The notes: generated by a model from the sequence alone, not told the origin. A stretch of 5,496 nucleotides of DNA from Nitrospirota bacterium (GCA_013349595.1 DUZI01000308.1:1-5496); one strand, 5' to 3'; counted from the first letter of the stretch, positions 1 through 5,496 are shown. Made by a program: numbers and translations.

Positions 1-1992
1 ATACCCTCAACTTTGATTAACCCCTTTAGAAAAATCTCATATAAAGAAGAAAGAAAGACATTAAAGTTTTTCATATCTGTTGAAACAAACGAGATTTTAA
101 GTTATGCAAAAAAAGGCTCTGATACTGATATAGATGTAAAGGTATCAAATGATGAAATTATTATAACTGCCAAAGCACTAAAAATTGATTATACAGAACA
201 AAAAGTTGACAAAGATTCTATTTCTCTAAACTACATAAATTCAAATGTTAAGAGTATCTTGAGGTCAATTTCAGATAAAATAAACTACAATCTTATCATA
301 GGAGAAGATGTCCCTGATGCAACTGTAACCATAAAACAGGACAACATTCATTGGAAGGATGCCATTAAGCTTATTAGAGACGAATCAAATGTACAAATCT
401 CAATAGATGAAAAATCTAAGACCTTATTAGTGAGAAAAAACGAATTTATGAAGTTTGCTGCTCCTAAAGAAGGAGACCTTGTTTCATTTGAGTTTCAAGA
501 TGCAGATTTATCAAGTGTAATCTTTTTATTATCAGAAATAAGCGGCTATAACATAGTTTTACATCCTGATGTGAAAGACCTTAAGTATAAGGTCAACATA
601 AATATCAAGAAAATCCCATGGCAAAAGGCTCTCGAAAAGGTAGTAAAGATATTTGCCCTTGAGTTTACAGTTGATGAGGCAGATAAACTTATACTTATTG
701 CCCCTGTAGAAACTATTAATAAGATTGAAATGACAAGACAGGCTCTTAGAGAAACTCGCATTAAGAGGTATAAAGCAGAGTCAGAACTCTATACCGAAAG
801 GGCAAAGGTTGCAAAGGAGAGATTACAAGCCCTGATGTCTGAACAAAAGATTACAAAGATTATCAAGCTAAAATATTTATCAACCTTTGACGCAATCAAG
901 CACATCACCCAATTAAATATATTTAAGGGTGTCAGAAGCACCTTGAAAGAGGCAACACAAGGCGTTGCAAAACAAGAGGCTATGGAACTTAAGATTACTG
1001 ACGAGGCAATTACTGCAGAGGTTGGTATTTCAAGTATTAATTCAATTAATGCTATTGTTATGAGACATGTCCCAGCCATAGTTGAAGAGGTTGAACGATT
1101 CCTTGCATCTATTGATATACCGTCACAAACAACTCAGCAGGTCTTAATTGAAGCAAGGGTTGTTGAGGTTTCTAACTCTTCAGCCCTTGAATTAGGTGTC
1201 CAATGGGGTGTGTCAGGTTGGGGAGTCACAAAAGACGGGGGTATTTTATCTTATGGTGGGACAAGGTCTGCAAGAGATACCCAGTCTGCTTCAGATTATG
1301 TTTCAACTCCTTATTCACAGGTTGGTATTGGTCAGGCAACACAAGGGACTATGGGGGCAACAAACATTATGCCTCTTATTATCAACATGCCTGCAGCAGT
1401 AGCACAGGGTGCAGGTGGGTCATTTGGTATAGGATATATAAACAGGGCAGCTTCTATGATGCTTGACTTTAGGCTTTCTGCCTTAGAGAGGGCTGGTAAA
1501 GGCAAGATACTTTCTCAACCAAAATTAATGACACTTAACAATAGCCCTTCACTAATCAGACATGGTGCAAGGGTTCCAATAACAACTCCTGGGTCAACTC
1601 AAGGGACTTATACAACTACTTATATAGATGCAGCATTATTGATGAAAGTGACACCATCAATAGTCTTTGGAACAAAAGAAAATATTATCTATCTTGACCT
1701 TGAAATAAGTAAAGATGAGCCAGCTACTTCAAGTGAGAGAAAAGATATACTTGGAAATCCTCAGATTGATTCAAGGGCTGCAAATACAAGGATAGCCTTA
1801 AAAGATGGAGAGACTGTTGTAATTGCTGGTATAAGAAAGGAGACCGTTTCAGAAGGCGAAAGTAGTATTCCTTATCTATCTAAAATTCCTGTATTAGGTA
1901 GCTTATTTAAAAAGGAAGACAAGACAGGTAACACAGAAGAACTTATGATTTTTGTCACACCCAAGATTGTTCAGCCTTTCAAACAAGATTAA
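1..1992 (+). CDS. pilQ: PilQ-type type IV pilus secretin, 5' end outside the window
   Basis: This is the outer-membrane secretin that forms the gated channel through which the type IV pilus leaves the cell. The frame is open from base 1, so the signal peptide and part of the N-terminal region are missing; the TTG at 13 is an internal codon. Domain order: a short beta-rich segment of uncertain type (about 15-200), a first STN/N0-like domain (about 205-440), a second canonical one (about 475-715, FEFQDADLSSVIFLLSEISG, then IPWQKALEKV), a charged coiled-coil-like linker (about 715-850), a secretin_N/NolW domain (about 850-1125, ending ERFLASIDIPS) and the C-terminal secretin pore (about 1140-1975). 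Pore hallmarks are VLIEARVVEVS, ELGVQWG, GKGKILSQPKLMTLNN, VTPSI, DGETVVIAGI and IPYLSKIPVLGSLF. The protein ends in EELMIFVTPKIVQP, as in complete secretins. Assignment to PilQ rather than a type II or III secretin rests on the tandem N0 domains and overall pattern. It is followed after 14 bp by a small exported protein, probably in the same operon. Confidence 0.93.
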   Translation: MPSTLINPFRKISYKEERKTLKFFISVETNEILSYAKKGSDTDIDVKVSNDEIIITAKALKIDYTEQKVDKDSISLNYINSNVKSILRSISDKINYNLIIGEDVPDATVTIKQDNIHWKDAIKLIRDESNVQISIDEKSKTLLVRKNEFMKFAAPKEGDLVSFEFQDADLSSVIFLLSEISGYNIVLHPDVKDLKYKVNINIKKIPWQKALEKVVKIFALEFTVDEADKLILIAPVETINKIEMTRQALRETRIKRYKAESELYTERAKVAKERLQALMSEQKITKIIKLKYLSTFDAIKHITQLNIFKGVRSTLKEATQGVAKQEAMELKITDEAITAEVGISSINSINAIVMRHVPAIVEEVERFLASIDIPSQTTQQVLIEARVVEVSNSSALELGVQWGVSGWGVTKDGGILSYGGTRSARDTQSASDYVSTPYSQVGIGQATQGTMGATNIMPLIINMPAAVAQGAGGSFGIGYINRAASMMLDFRLSALERAGKGKILSQPKLMTLNNSPSLIRHGARVPITTPGSTQGTYTTTYIDAALLMKVTPSIVFGTKENIIYLDLEISKDEPATSSERKDILGNPQIDSRAANTRIALKDGETVVIAGIRKETVSEGESSIPYLSKIPVLGSLFKKEDKTGNTEELMIFVTPKIVQPFKQD

Positions 1993-2006
1993 AGGAGTCA
2001 ATATAA

Positions 2007-2273
2007 ATGTTAAAAAAAGTATTAATAATTTTTTTGACAATTGCCTTATTATTTTCATCCATTTCAAACACCTTTGCAGAAAAGGTTTATACAAATGATG
2101 TTTTAGAGAAATACAAGTCGAAAAAAGACAAACAAATGACAGAAGAGCAAAAGATAAAGGAGTCAGAAAGGAAAGAAAAGGCAAAAAAAGAGGCAATAGA
2201 GGTTGAAGAAAAGATGTGGCGTAATGCCAATCCAAAGGACAAGACAAAATCCATCCTTATTGAAAAGGAATAA
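2007..2273 (+). CDS. small exported, highly charged protein downstream of pilQ
   Basis: The 88-residue product is not assigned to a named family. Residues 1-24 form a classical Sec signal peptide: MLKK, then a hydrophobic stretch, ending SNTFA before EK, with likely cleavage after A24 by signal peptidase I. There is no lipobox cysteine. The mature part of about 64 residues is dominated by Lys and Glu (roughly residues 35-70). It is probably one helix or coiled coil, with a YTNDVLEKYK segment just after cleavage. The start is well supported: AAAGGAG at 1991-1997 overlaps the pilQ stop and lies 9 bases before the ATG. The 14-bp gap suggests cotranscription with pilQ. A periplasmic role near the pilus machine is only an inference from position. 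No obvious terminator follows before the inverted-repeat element at 2302. Confidence 0.75.
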   Translation: MLKKVLIIFLTIALLFSSISNTFAEKVYTNDVLEKYKSKKDKQMTEEQKIKESERKEKAKKEAIEVEEKMWRNANPKDKTKSILIEKE

Positions 2274-2301
2274 TTTTTTCATATGATTAATTACCCAAAT
2301 A

Positions 2302-2524
2302 CAGCGATAAGGATGGGGCTCTGAGGTAAATAGCGATGTTTTGGCAGCAGTTCTTTGTGACGGGAGCGTTAAACAGCCGCAAGTGTTTGAACCCAAAGAA
2401 ACAGGCTCCCAAAAAAGTTGCAAGACTTTTTGGGTTGGTAGTTGAGTTTTTCGGCTGCAGCGAAAGGAGCATTAGAACTGCCAAAACATAGCTCCTGAAC
2501 GAAAGAGACTTATCCTTATCGCTG
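2302..2524. repeat. 223-bp inverted-repeat element with nested stems (MITE-like or structured RNA)
   Basis: The ends are perfect 13-bp inverted repeats, CAGCGATAAGGAT at 2302-2314 and ATCCTTATCGCTG at 2512-2524. The stem extends inward with two G-U pairs, a G-C pair and a mismatch, then CTCT (2319-2322) against AGAG (2504-2507). Inside, ATGTTTTGGCAG (2336-2347) pairs with CTGCCAAAACAT (2478-2489). TTCT (2351-2354) then pairs with AGAA (2474-2477) across a bulged CAG. CAGCCG (2374-2379) pairs with CGGCTG (2452-2457), and AACCCAAA (2390-2397) with TTTGGGTT (2429-2436). An alternative central hairpin pairs 2408-2418 with 2425-2434. My count gives 103 G+C of 223 (46%), above its surroundings. It fills the gap between two convergent genes. 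No clear target-site duplication, transposase or downstream T-run was seen. The reading frames crossing it look incidental. It could be a miniature transposable element, a non-coding RNA on either strand, or a bidirectional transcription barrier; orientation cannot be decided. Confidence 0.7.
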
Positions 2525-2534
2525 GATCTCGGAA

Positions 2535-3572
2535 TTAAATGTTTACCTCTTTTGGCTCAAAGTGATTATACTGTAATGTCTTTACTACAAAATCAAGTAT
2601 TTTCTGTCTCCTATCCTTTGAAAGATTTGGATAGAAAATTGGATTACATACAACTGCACCCCTAAAGGCATAAAAAACTGCAAGCACATCAAGTAGTTCA
2701 AAATCAGATGTTAGTTTTAAATAATCATCAAAGAAAAGATTAAAGGCCTCTTTGTAAGAGCCTCGGAAGTCACCATGATACATCACTGAATAGAAAAGAT
2801 AATTAATAGTAATTGCACTTATGTCATCGGCAGGGTCTCCATAGGCACCTCTACTTCTATCAAGTAAGACGAACTCATCGTCTGACTTAAACCAGATATT
2901 ACCAGGGTGAAAATCTCCATGTATCTGGCAAAGTCTATGGTGTTTTGGCTTAAGCCTTGCCCTGCAGTCAATAGAGAGTTTTTCTATATTAGCCATCTCT
3001 TCATAAGTCAATGTCCCATCAGGGTAAAAGTCAAAGACACCCATCAAACATTCACCATGACCGATTGTATCTCTTAATTTCCGCCAATATAGATGTCTAT
3101 TATCTGATTTAACCTTATGTATAGAAGCTAAATATCCTGTCATAGCCTTTATCTTTGACTTATCAATATCTAAAAGCCTGTCTCTATATTTCATCTCTTC
3201 AAGGTCTTTAAAATAATCTTGCCCTGTAACCATTTCCATAAGGAGAAAATAGTCTTTTCCATCACTTATTGATTTGATATTACCTTGTTCATCAATACTT
3301 AAAACATCAACCGCCCTAACATGACCAGGCAGTTTGTTATATTCATCATAAGCAAGCAAAAAGACTGATGCCCTGTCTGATGGATAGTCATGCCCTAATC
3401 CCTGAGGGGTAAGTTCCTTTATGACATAATTTTTTTCTTTAGAGTCTTGAAGTATTATCTTTATCATAAAACCTGTGCCATGTACACCTGCACCAAGTTT
3501 ATTTATTTCAACTGATTTGGCTAAATTGAATTTTTTAAATGCATACTCTTTTAGGGAGTTTTCATCTATCAT
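2535..3572 (-). CDS. APH/choline-kinase-fold phosphotransferase
   Basis: This 345-residue protein has the aminoglycoside phosphotransferase (APH) fold and probably transfers phosphate from ATP or GTP to a small hydroxylated compound in the cytoplasm. Visible features are a glycine-rich nucleotide-loop-like segment LGAGVHGTGF (26-35), a likely nucleotide-binding lysine in YVIKEL (K52), and the catalytic loop IHGDFHPGN (217-225) with D220 as catalytic base, H222 and N225. The metal-binding aspartate follows in LLDRS (D238), then GDPADDIS (245-252). The C-terminal half is helical. All key residues are present, so it should be active. The substrate is unknown: the family covers antibiotic kinases, choline, homoserine and sugar kinases, and nothing here shows drug resistance. 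It is the last gene of a HIT-Nudix-kinase operon. Its Shine-Dalgarno (AAAAAGGAGT in minus-strand sense) lies inside the last codons and stop of the Nudix gene, six bases separate stop and start, and translation is probably coupled. The stop lies 11 bp from the 223-bp inverted-repeat element. Confidence 0.87.
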   Translation of the reverse strand: MIDENSLKEYAFKKFNLAKSVEINKLGAGVHGTGFMIKIILQDSKEKNYVIKELTPQGLGHDYPSDRASVFLLAYDEYNKLPGHVRAVDVLSIDEQGNIKSISDGKDYFLLMEMVTGQDYFKDLEEMKYRDRLLDIDKSKIKAMTGYLASIHKVKSDNRHLYWRKLRDTIGHGECLMGVFDFYPDGTLTYEEMANIEKLSIDCRARLKPKHHRLCQIHGDFHPGNIWFKSDDEFVLLDRSRGAYGDPADDISAITINYLFYSVMYHGDFRGSYKEAFNLFFDDYLKLTSDFELLDVLAVFYAFRGAVVCNPIFYPNLSKDRRQKILDFVVKTLQYNHFEPKEVNI

Positions 3573-3578
3573 GTTTAA

Positions 3579-4175
3579 TTACTCCTTTTTATATTGGGAC
3601 TTATTAGCGGCTTTAGAATCTAAATATCGCCTTGCTAACTCAAGCATGCCATAGATCTTTAAGTCAATCAAATCCCCTCTTTTGCTGTAATCGGCAAGAA
3701 CCTTATAGATATTTTCAACAGGTGTCTTTATTACTTCAATGTCTTCTGATTCATCTGCATGGTAACTTGAAAGCAAATCTTTATTTGCCTCTTTTGCATC
3801 ACAAGCAAGAAAAACAGTTAGAATTTCTGAAGAAAGCCCTGATGAAACAGGACCATCTGCCAAAAAAATAATATCTTCACTGACATAACGAGTTTCCTCA
3901 ATCAATTCTCTGTAGGCCGTCTTTATAGGTTCTTCTCCCTCAGAGACAAGACCTGCTGGGAATTCAATAACAAATTTCTGGACAACTGGTCTAAACTGTC
4001 TGACCAAAAGAAATTCATTATTAATTGTCAAGGGTATGATTGCTGAAATACCGCCACAGTTAACCCTTTCAATTGACTCCCACATTCTGGTATTACCCAG
4101 TCTGTCTTCATACCTCAAAGATACAACTTGAAGGTAATGACCCTTCCAAAGGGTATCTTTGCTAAGTATCTTCAT
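3579..4175 (-). CDS. Nudix hydrolase, ADP-ribose pyrophosphatase-like
   Basis: The 198-residue cytoplasmic enzyme is predicted to cleave ADP-ribose or a related nucleoside diphosphate sugar to AMP and a sugar phosphate. The Nudix box spans residues 75-97: G75, E81, then R89-E90 and E93-E94, the expected Mg-binding glutamates. The consensus glycine after ETx is replaced by arginine (R96; codon CGT at 3888-3890), an uncommon substitution. ADP-ribose pyrophosphatase traits are QFRP (60-63), EFPAGLV (71-77), GPVSSGLSSE (108-117) and an acidic ESEDIEV segment (142-148) where a catalytic-loop glutamate is expected. Length is normal for the subfamily. The start follows the HIT stop by 15 bp and has no good Shine-Dalgarno; only A-rich CTAAAAAAGACT precedes the ATG, so it may depend on coupling with HIT translation. 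No alternative start exists between the HIT stop and this ATG. The final codons carry the ribosome binding site of the next gene. Family certain, exact substrate uncertain. Confidence 0.9.
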   Translation of the reverse strand: MKILSKDTLWKGHYLQVVSLRYEDRLGNTRMWESIERVNCGGISAIIPLTINNEFLLVRQFRPVVQKFVIEFPAGLVSEGEEPIKTAYRELIEETRYVSEDIIFLADGPVSSGLSSEILTVFLACDAKEANKDLLSSYHADESEDIEVIKTPVENIYKVLADYSKRGDLIDLKIYGMLELARRYLDSKAANKSQYKKE

Positions 4176-4190
4176 AGTCTTTTTTAGAAA

Positions 4191-4535
4191 TTATCCCGGT
4201 GGCCAGTGCATCAGTCTTCCCCCAAGCAAATGAAAGTGTATATGAAAGACTGTCTGTCCTGCTTCAGCATTACAGTTGTTGACAATCCTATAACCTCTTT
4301 CTGTCAGACCTTTTTGTTTTGCAATCTCGTTTATTACCTTGTGAATATGACCGATTAACGAGTAATCTTCCTCATGACATTCCGCGATAGTTGGTATATG
4401 CTTTTTCGGTATCACGAGGGTATGAATAGGTGCTTGAGGATTGACATCCTCAAAGGCAACAACCAAATCGTCCTCATAGATAATCTTTGAGGGTATCTGT
4501 TTTTGTAAGATTTTGCAAAATATGCAGTCTTTCAT
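4191..4535 (-). CDS. hinT: HIT family protein, HinT-like nucleotide phosphoramidase
   Basis: The 114-residue histidine-triad protein of the HinT/HINT branch is complete. Members are homodimeric purine-nucleotide-binding hydrolases that split AMP-NH2-type phosphoramidates and related adenylated conjugates in the cytoplasm. The N-terminus CIFCKIL contains a C4-x-x-C7 pair, found in zinc-containing members. The sequence PQAPIHTLVIPKKH (33-46) is typical of the branch. The catalytic triad HIHFH (98-102) is followed by LLGG and the characteristic C-terminus MHWPPG, so the stop is genuine. The start is secure: AGGAGG (cctcct at 4540-4545 on the plus strand) lies 4 bases before the ATG. It is the first gene of a minus-strand operon with the Nudix and kinase genes, and a possible promoter is at 4581-4611. 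The symbol is given by family resemblance only. Confidence 0.93.
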   Translation of the reverse strand: MKDCIFCKILQKQIPSKIIYEDDLVVAFEDVNPQAPIHTLVIPKKHIPTIAECHEEDYSLIGHIHKVINEIAKQKGLTERGYRIVNNCNAEAGQTVFHIHFHLLGGRLMHWPPG

Positions 4536-4580
4536 AATACCTCCTTTTTCTCGTTTTTCATAAAACTTTTGACATTACCA

Positions 4581-4611
4581 ATTATATTAAGGTTAATTGG
4601 CTTTCTGTGAA
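4581..4611 (-). promoter_or_regulatory. possible sigma70-type promoter of the HIT-Nudix-kinase operon
   Basis: Read on the minus strand, a perfect -10 hexamer TATAAT lies at 4581-4586. TTCACA (one mismatch to TTGACA) lies at 4606-4611. The 19-bp spacer is longer than the usual 17. Transcription would start near 4574, giving a leader of about 40 bases that contains the strong AGGAGG of the HIT gene. In AT-rich DNA such matches occur by chance, so this is tentative. No operator palindrome or riboswitch-like structure was seen in 4536-4624. Confidence 0.35.
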
Positions 4612-4624
4612 ATCTTTCTGCCTA

Positions 4625-5247
4625 TTACTTGACATACTCAACTTCATAGGTTCTGCAGAACTTCGATTCTGTTTTATATATTTCTCAACTTATGGTCTGA
4701 AGATATAGCCAACAATAGATCCCTTTACATCTTTATTTGTTAATTTACAAATAATCTCACGAGTTTTCATGACTCAATCAACATCTTTTTTGCTGAGCAG
4801 TGCCTTTCATTCTCCTATAATTAAGACATCTCGGTCGACTAATTTCGCTTCTGTATATAAATTAACCTCTTTTTTTCACCATGGCCTCTTTTATATATGA
4901 TTTCTGAATCTTTTGTAATGGGGCTTAACCATGAATACATCTTTTACGAAAAGTTCAATATGAGAACAGAGTCTATTCTCAATACCATAGCCCACATTCA
5001 TAAAAATACCTTCGAGTTGTTCTTCTATTCTATCAACTCTTTGTATTAGTCTTATGAGTAAATCTTCAGCTCTTTTTTTGACTTCGGCAAGTCCTGAAAC
5101 AACTTGATCAAGATCTTCAAATTTATCCCATGTTACACTATTAATAATTTTTAAATGAATCTTATTAAGGATCTTTGTGATTGCTTTTGCTTGAGCATCA
5201 CCGATGCTTAAACTAAATTCATCATTTATGGAATATGTATCTATCAT
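4625..5247 (-). pseudogene. decayed coiled-coil plus PD-(D/E)XK nuclease-like gene
   Basis: A continuous protein-like signal runs from the ATG at 5247 down to about 4625, interrupted by in-frame stops at 4891-4893 (TAA), 4876-4878 (TGA), 4807-4809 (TGA), 4774-4776 (TGA) and 4690-4692 (TAA). The N-terminal 118 codons are open: SLSIGDAQAKAITKIL, then a helical coiled-coil stretch (LAEVKKRAEDLLIRL, RVDRIEEQLEGI) and NVGYGIENRL, a pattern I associate with DUF3782-like hypothetical proteins that carry a C-terminal restriction-endonuclease fold. Beyond the first stop the same frame gives KKEVNLYTEAKL, DRDVLIIGE-stop-K, then LLSKKDVD-stop-VMK, SIVGYIFRP-stop-VEKYIKQN. This is the expected nuclease core, with the stop inside the E-x-K motif. 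A small frameshift near 4664-4668 restores a plausible end, KFCRTYEVEYVK, with TAA at 4625-4627. The start has no good Shine-Dalgarno. The 118-residue N-terminal fragment could still be made but would lack the catalytic domain. Family assignment is from pattern memory; that the gene is broken is read directly. Confidence 0.72.
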
Positions 5248-5292
5248 TTTTTTGTTTATTTATTAATAATTGCAAAAAATCCTTAAAATAGC

Positions 5293-5439
5293 GATAGGAA
5301 GGGCTGTTTCAGGATTTTTATAATCGACAAATTTATTTAATTTTGCTTTATTCATCATTTAATGCAATGCCTTATGACAAAGCTCTAGGAACTTTTTTAT
5401 AAGGTGTCGTATAAAAATCCTTCCCTAGCCCTTCCTATC
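5293..5439. repeat. about 147-bp long-hairpin element with imperfect 35-bp inverted arms
   Basis: GATAGGAAGGGCT at 5293-5305 pairs perfectly with 5427-5439. After a 5/5 internal loop, AGGATTTTTATA at 5311-5322 pairs perfectly with 5410-5421. After a 2-base bulge (5323-5324), CGACA (5325-5329) pairs with TGTCG (5405-5409). That gives 30 pairs in arms of about 35-37 bases. An inner hairpin pairs CCTTAT (5370-5375) with ATAAGG (5399-5404). A further outer pairing, AGCGATA (5290-5296) with TATCGCT (5472-5478), competes with the first arm. The element lies upstream of the decayed nuclease-like gene in an AT-rich stretch (5248-5496) where no convincing gene is seen. It could be a miniature mobile element, the joined ends of a deleted insertion sequence, or a structured RNA. 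No target-site duplication was found. The window stops soon after, so a larger element cannot be excluded. Confidence 0.65.
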
Positions 5440-5496
5440 TTACTTGCTGATTTTACTAAGCTCTTTAGTTCTATCGCTGATTTTTGGAAAAATATA

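Noticed and set aside
13..15. TTG as the start codon of the secretin gene
   Set aside because: The frame is open to base 1 and a secretin needs a signal peptide, which is missing here. The gene clearly continues upstream of the window.
2274..2301. Rho-independent terminator after the small exported gene
   Set aside because: The short TTTTTT run at 2274-2279 has no GC-rich hairpin before it. Any termination would have to come from the downstream inverted-repeat element.
2163..2484. Overlapping minus-strand reading frames of 65 and 86 codons (2287-2484 and 2163-2423)
   Set aside because: They run through the palindromic element in different frames, have no convincing ribosome binding site or domain, and are best explained by the low stop density of that element.
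2302..2524. 6S RNA, tmRNA, SRP RNA or RNase P RNA
   Set aside because: The size and closing stem invited a 6S comparison, but the bubble layout and conserved segments of these RNAs are not recognisable, and there is no tRNA-like end, SRP core loop or RNase P core motif.
4569..4597. Plus-strand promoter with TTGACA at 4569-4574
   Set aside because: The -35 match is perfect, but at normal spacing only a weak GTTAAT follows and no plus-strand gene lies downstream. A second TTGACA at 4629-4634 also lacks a -10.
5263..5358. A 31-codon minus-strand reading frame, MMNKAKLNKFVDYK onward
   Set aside because: It is very short, has no good Shine-Dalgarno, and runs directly through an arm of the inverted repeat, so it is probably incidental.
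5359..5496. Minus-strand protein-like pieces (SASKIGRAREGFLYDTL, then IKKFLELCHKALH in another frame) as the end of a frameshifted gene
   Set aside because: The first piece overlaps the other arm of the same inverted repeat and the two need a frameshift to join. There is no family match I recognise and the window ends here, so a gene cannot be supported.

Overview
The window is AT-rich chromosomal DNA from a diderm (Gram-negative type) bacterium. The main evidence is a nearly complete PilQ-type outer-membrane secretin, which implies an outer membrane and a type IV pilus. No marker here fixes the phylum; an AT-rich, deep-branching or uncultured diderm lineage is a guess only.

Layout: (1) Positions 1-2273, plus strand: the 3' end of a type IV pilus operon, with pilQ (5' end outside the window) followed after 14 bp by a small exported, highly charged protein. 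(2) Positions 2274-2534: the gap between convergent genes, filled almost completely by a 223-bp element bounded by perfect 13-bp inverted repeats, with nested inverted repeats inside it and a higher GC content than the neighbouring genes. It codes for no recognisable protein. (3) Positions 2535-4535, minus strand: a tight three-gene operon, read HIT (HinT-like) -> Nudix (ADP-ribose pyrophosphatase-like) -> APH/choline-kinase-fold kinase. The gaps are 15 and 6 bp and all three genes share one reading frame. (4) Positions 4536-4624: a short leader with a possible promoter for that operon. (5) Positions 4625-5247, minus strand: a decayed gene for a coiled-coil plus PD-(D/E)XK nuclease-like protein. 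It can be followed in one frame through five stop codons, followed by a small frameshift near the end. One of the stops falls inside the predicted E-x-K catalytic motif. (6) Positions 5248-5496: an AT-rich non-coding stretch with a second, roughly 147-bp long-hairpin element whose imperfect arms are about 35 bp; its outer sequence loosely resembles that of the first element.

Functionally, the left part serves pilus extrusion through the outer membrane. The operon looks like small-molecule housekeeping: hydrolysis of nucleotide conjugates by HIT and Nudix enzymes, with a kinase of unknown substrate. The right part is a graveyard of a broken nuclease-like gene and palindromic repeats. The best candidates for something undescribed are the two inverted-repeat elements, especially 2302-2524, which could be a miniature mobile element or a structured RNA. 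No tRNA, rRNA, CRISPR array, transposase gene or phage gene was seen.
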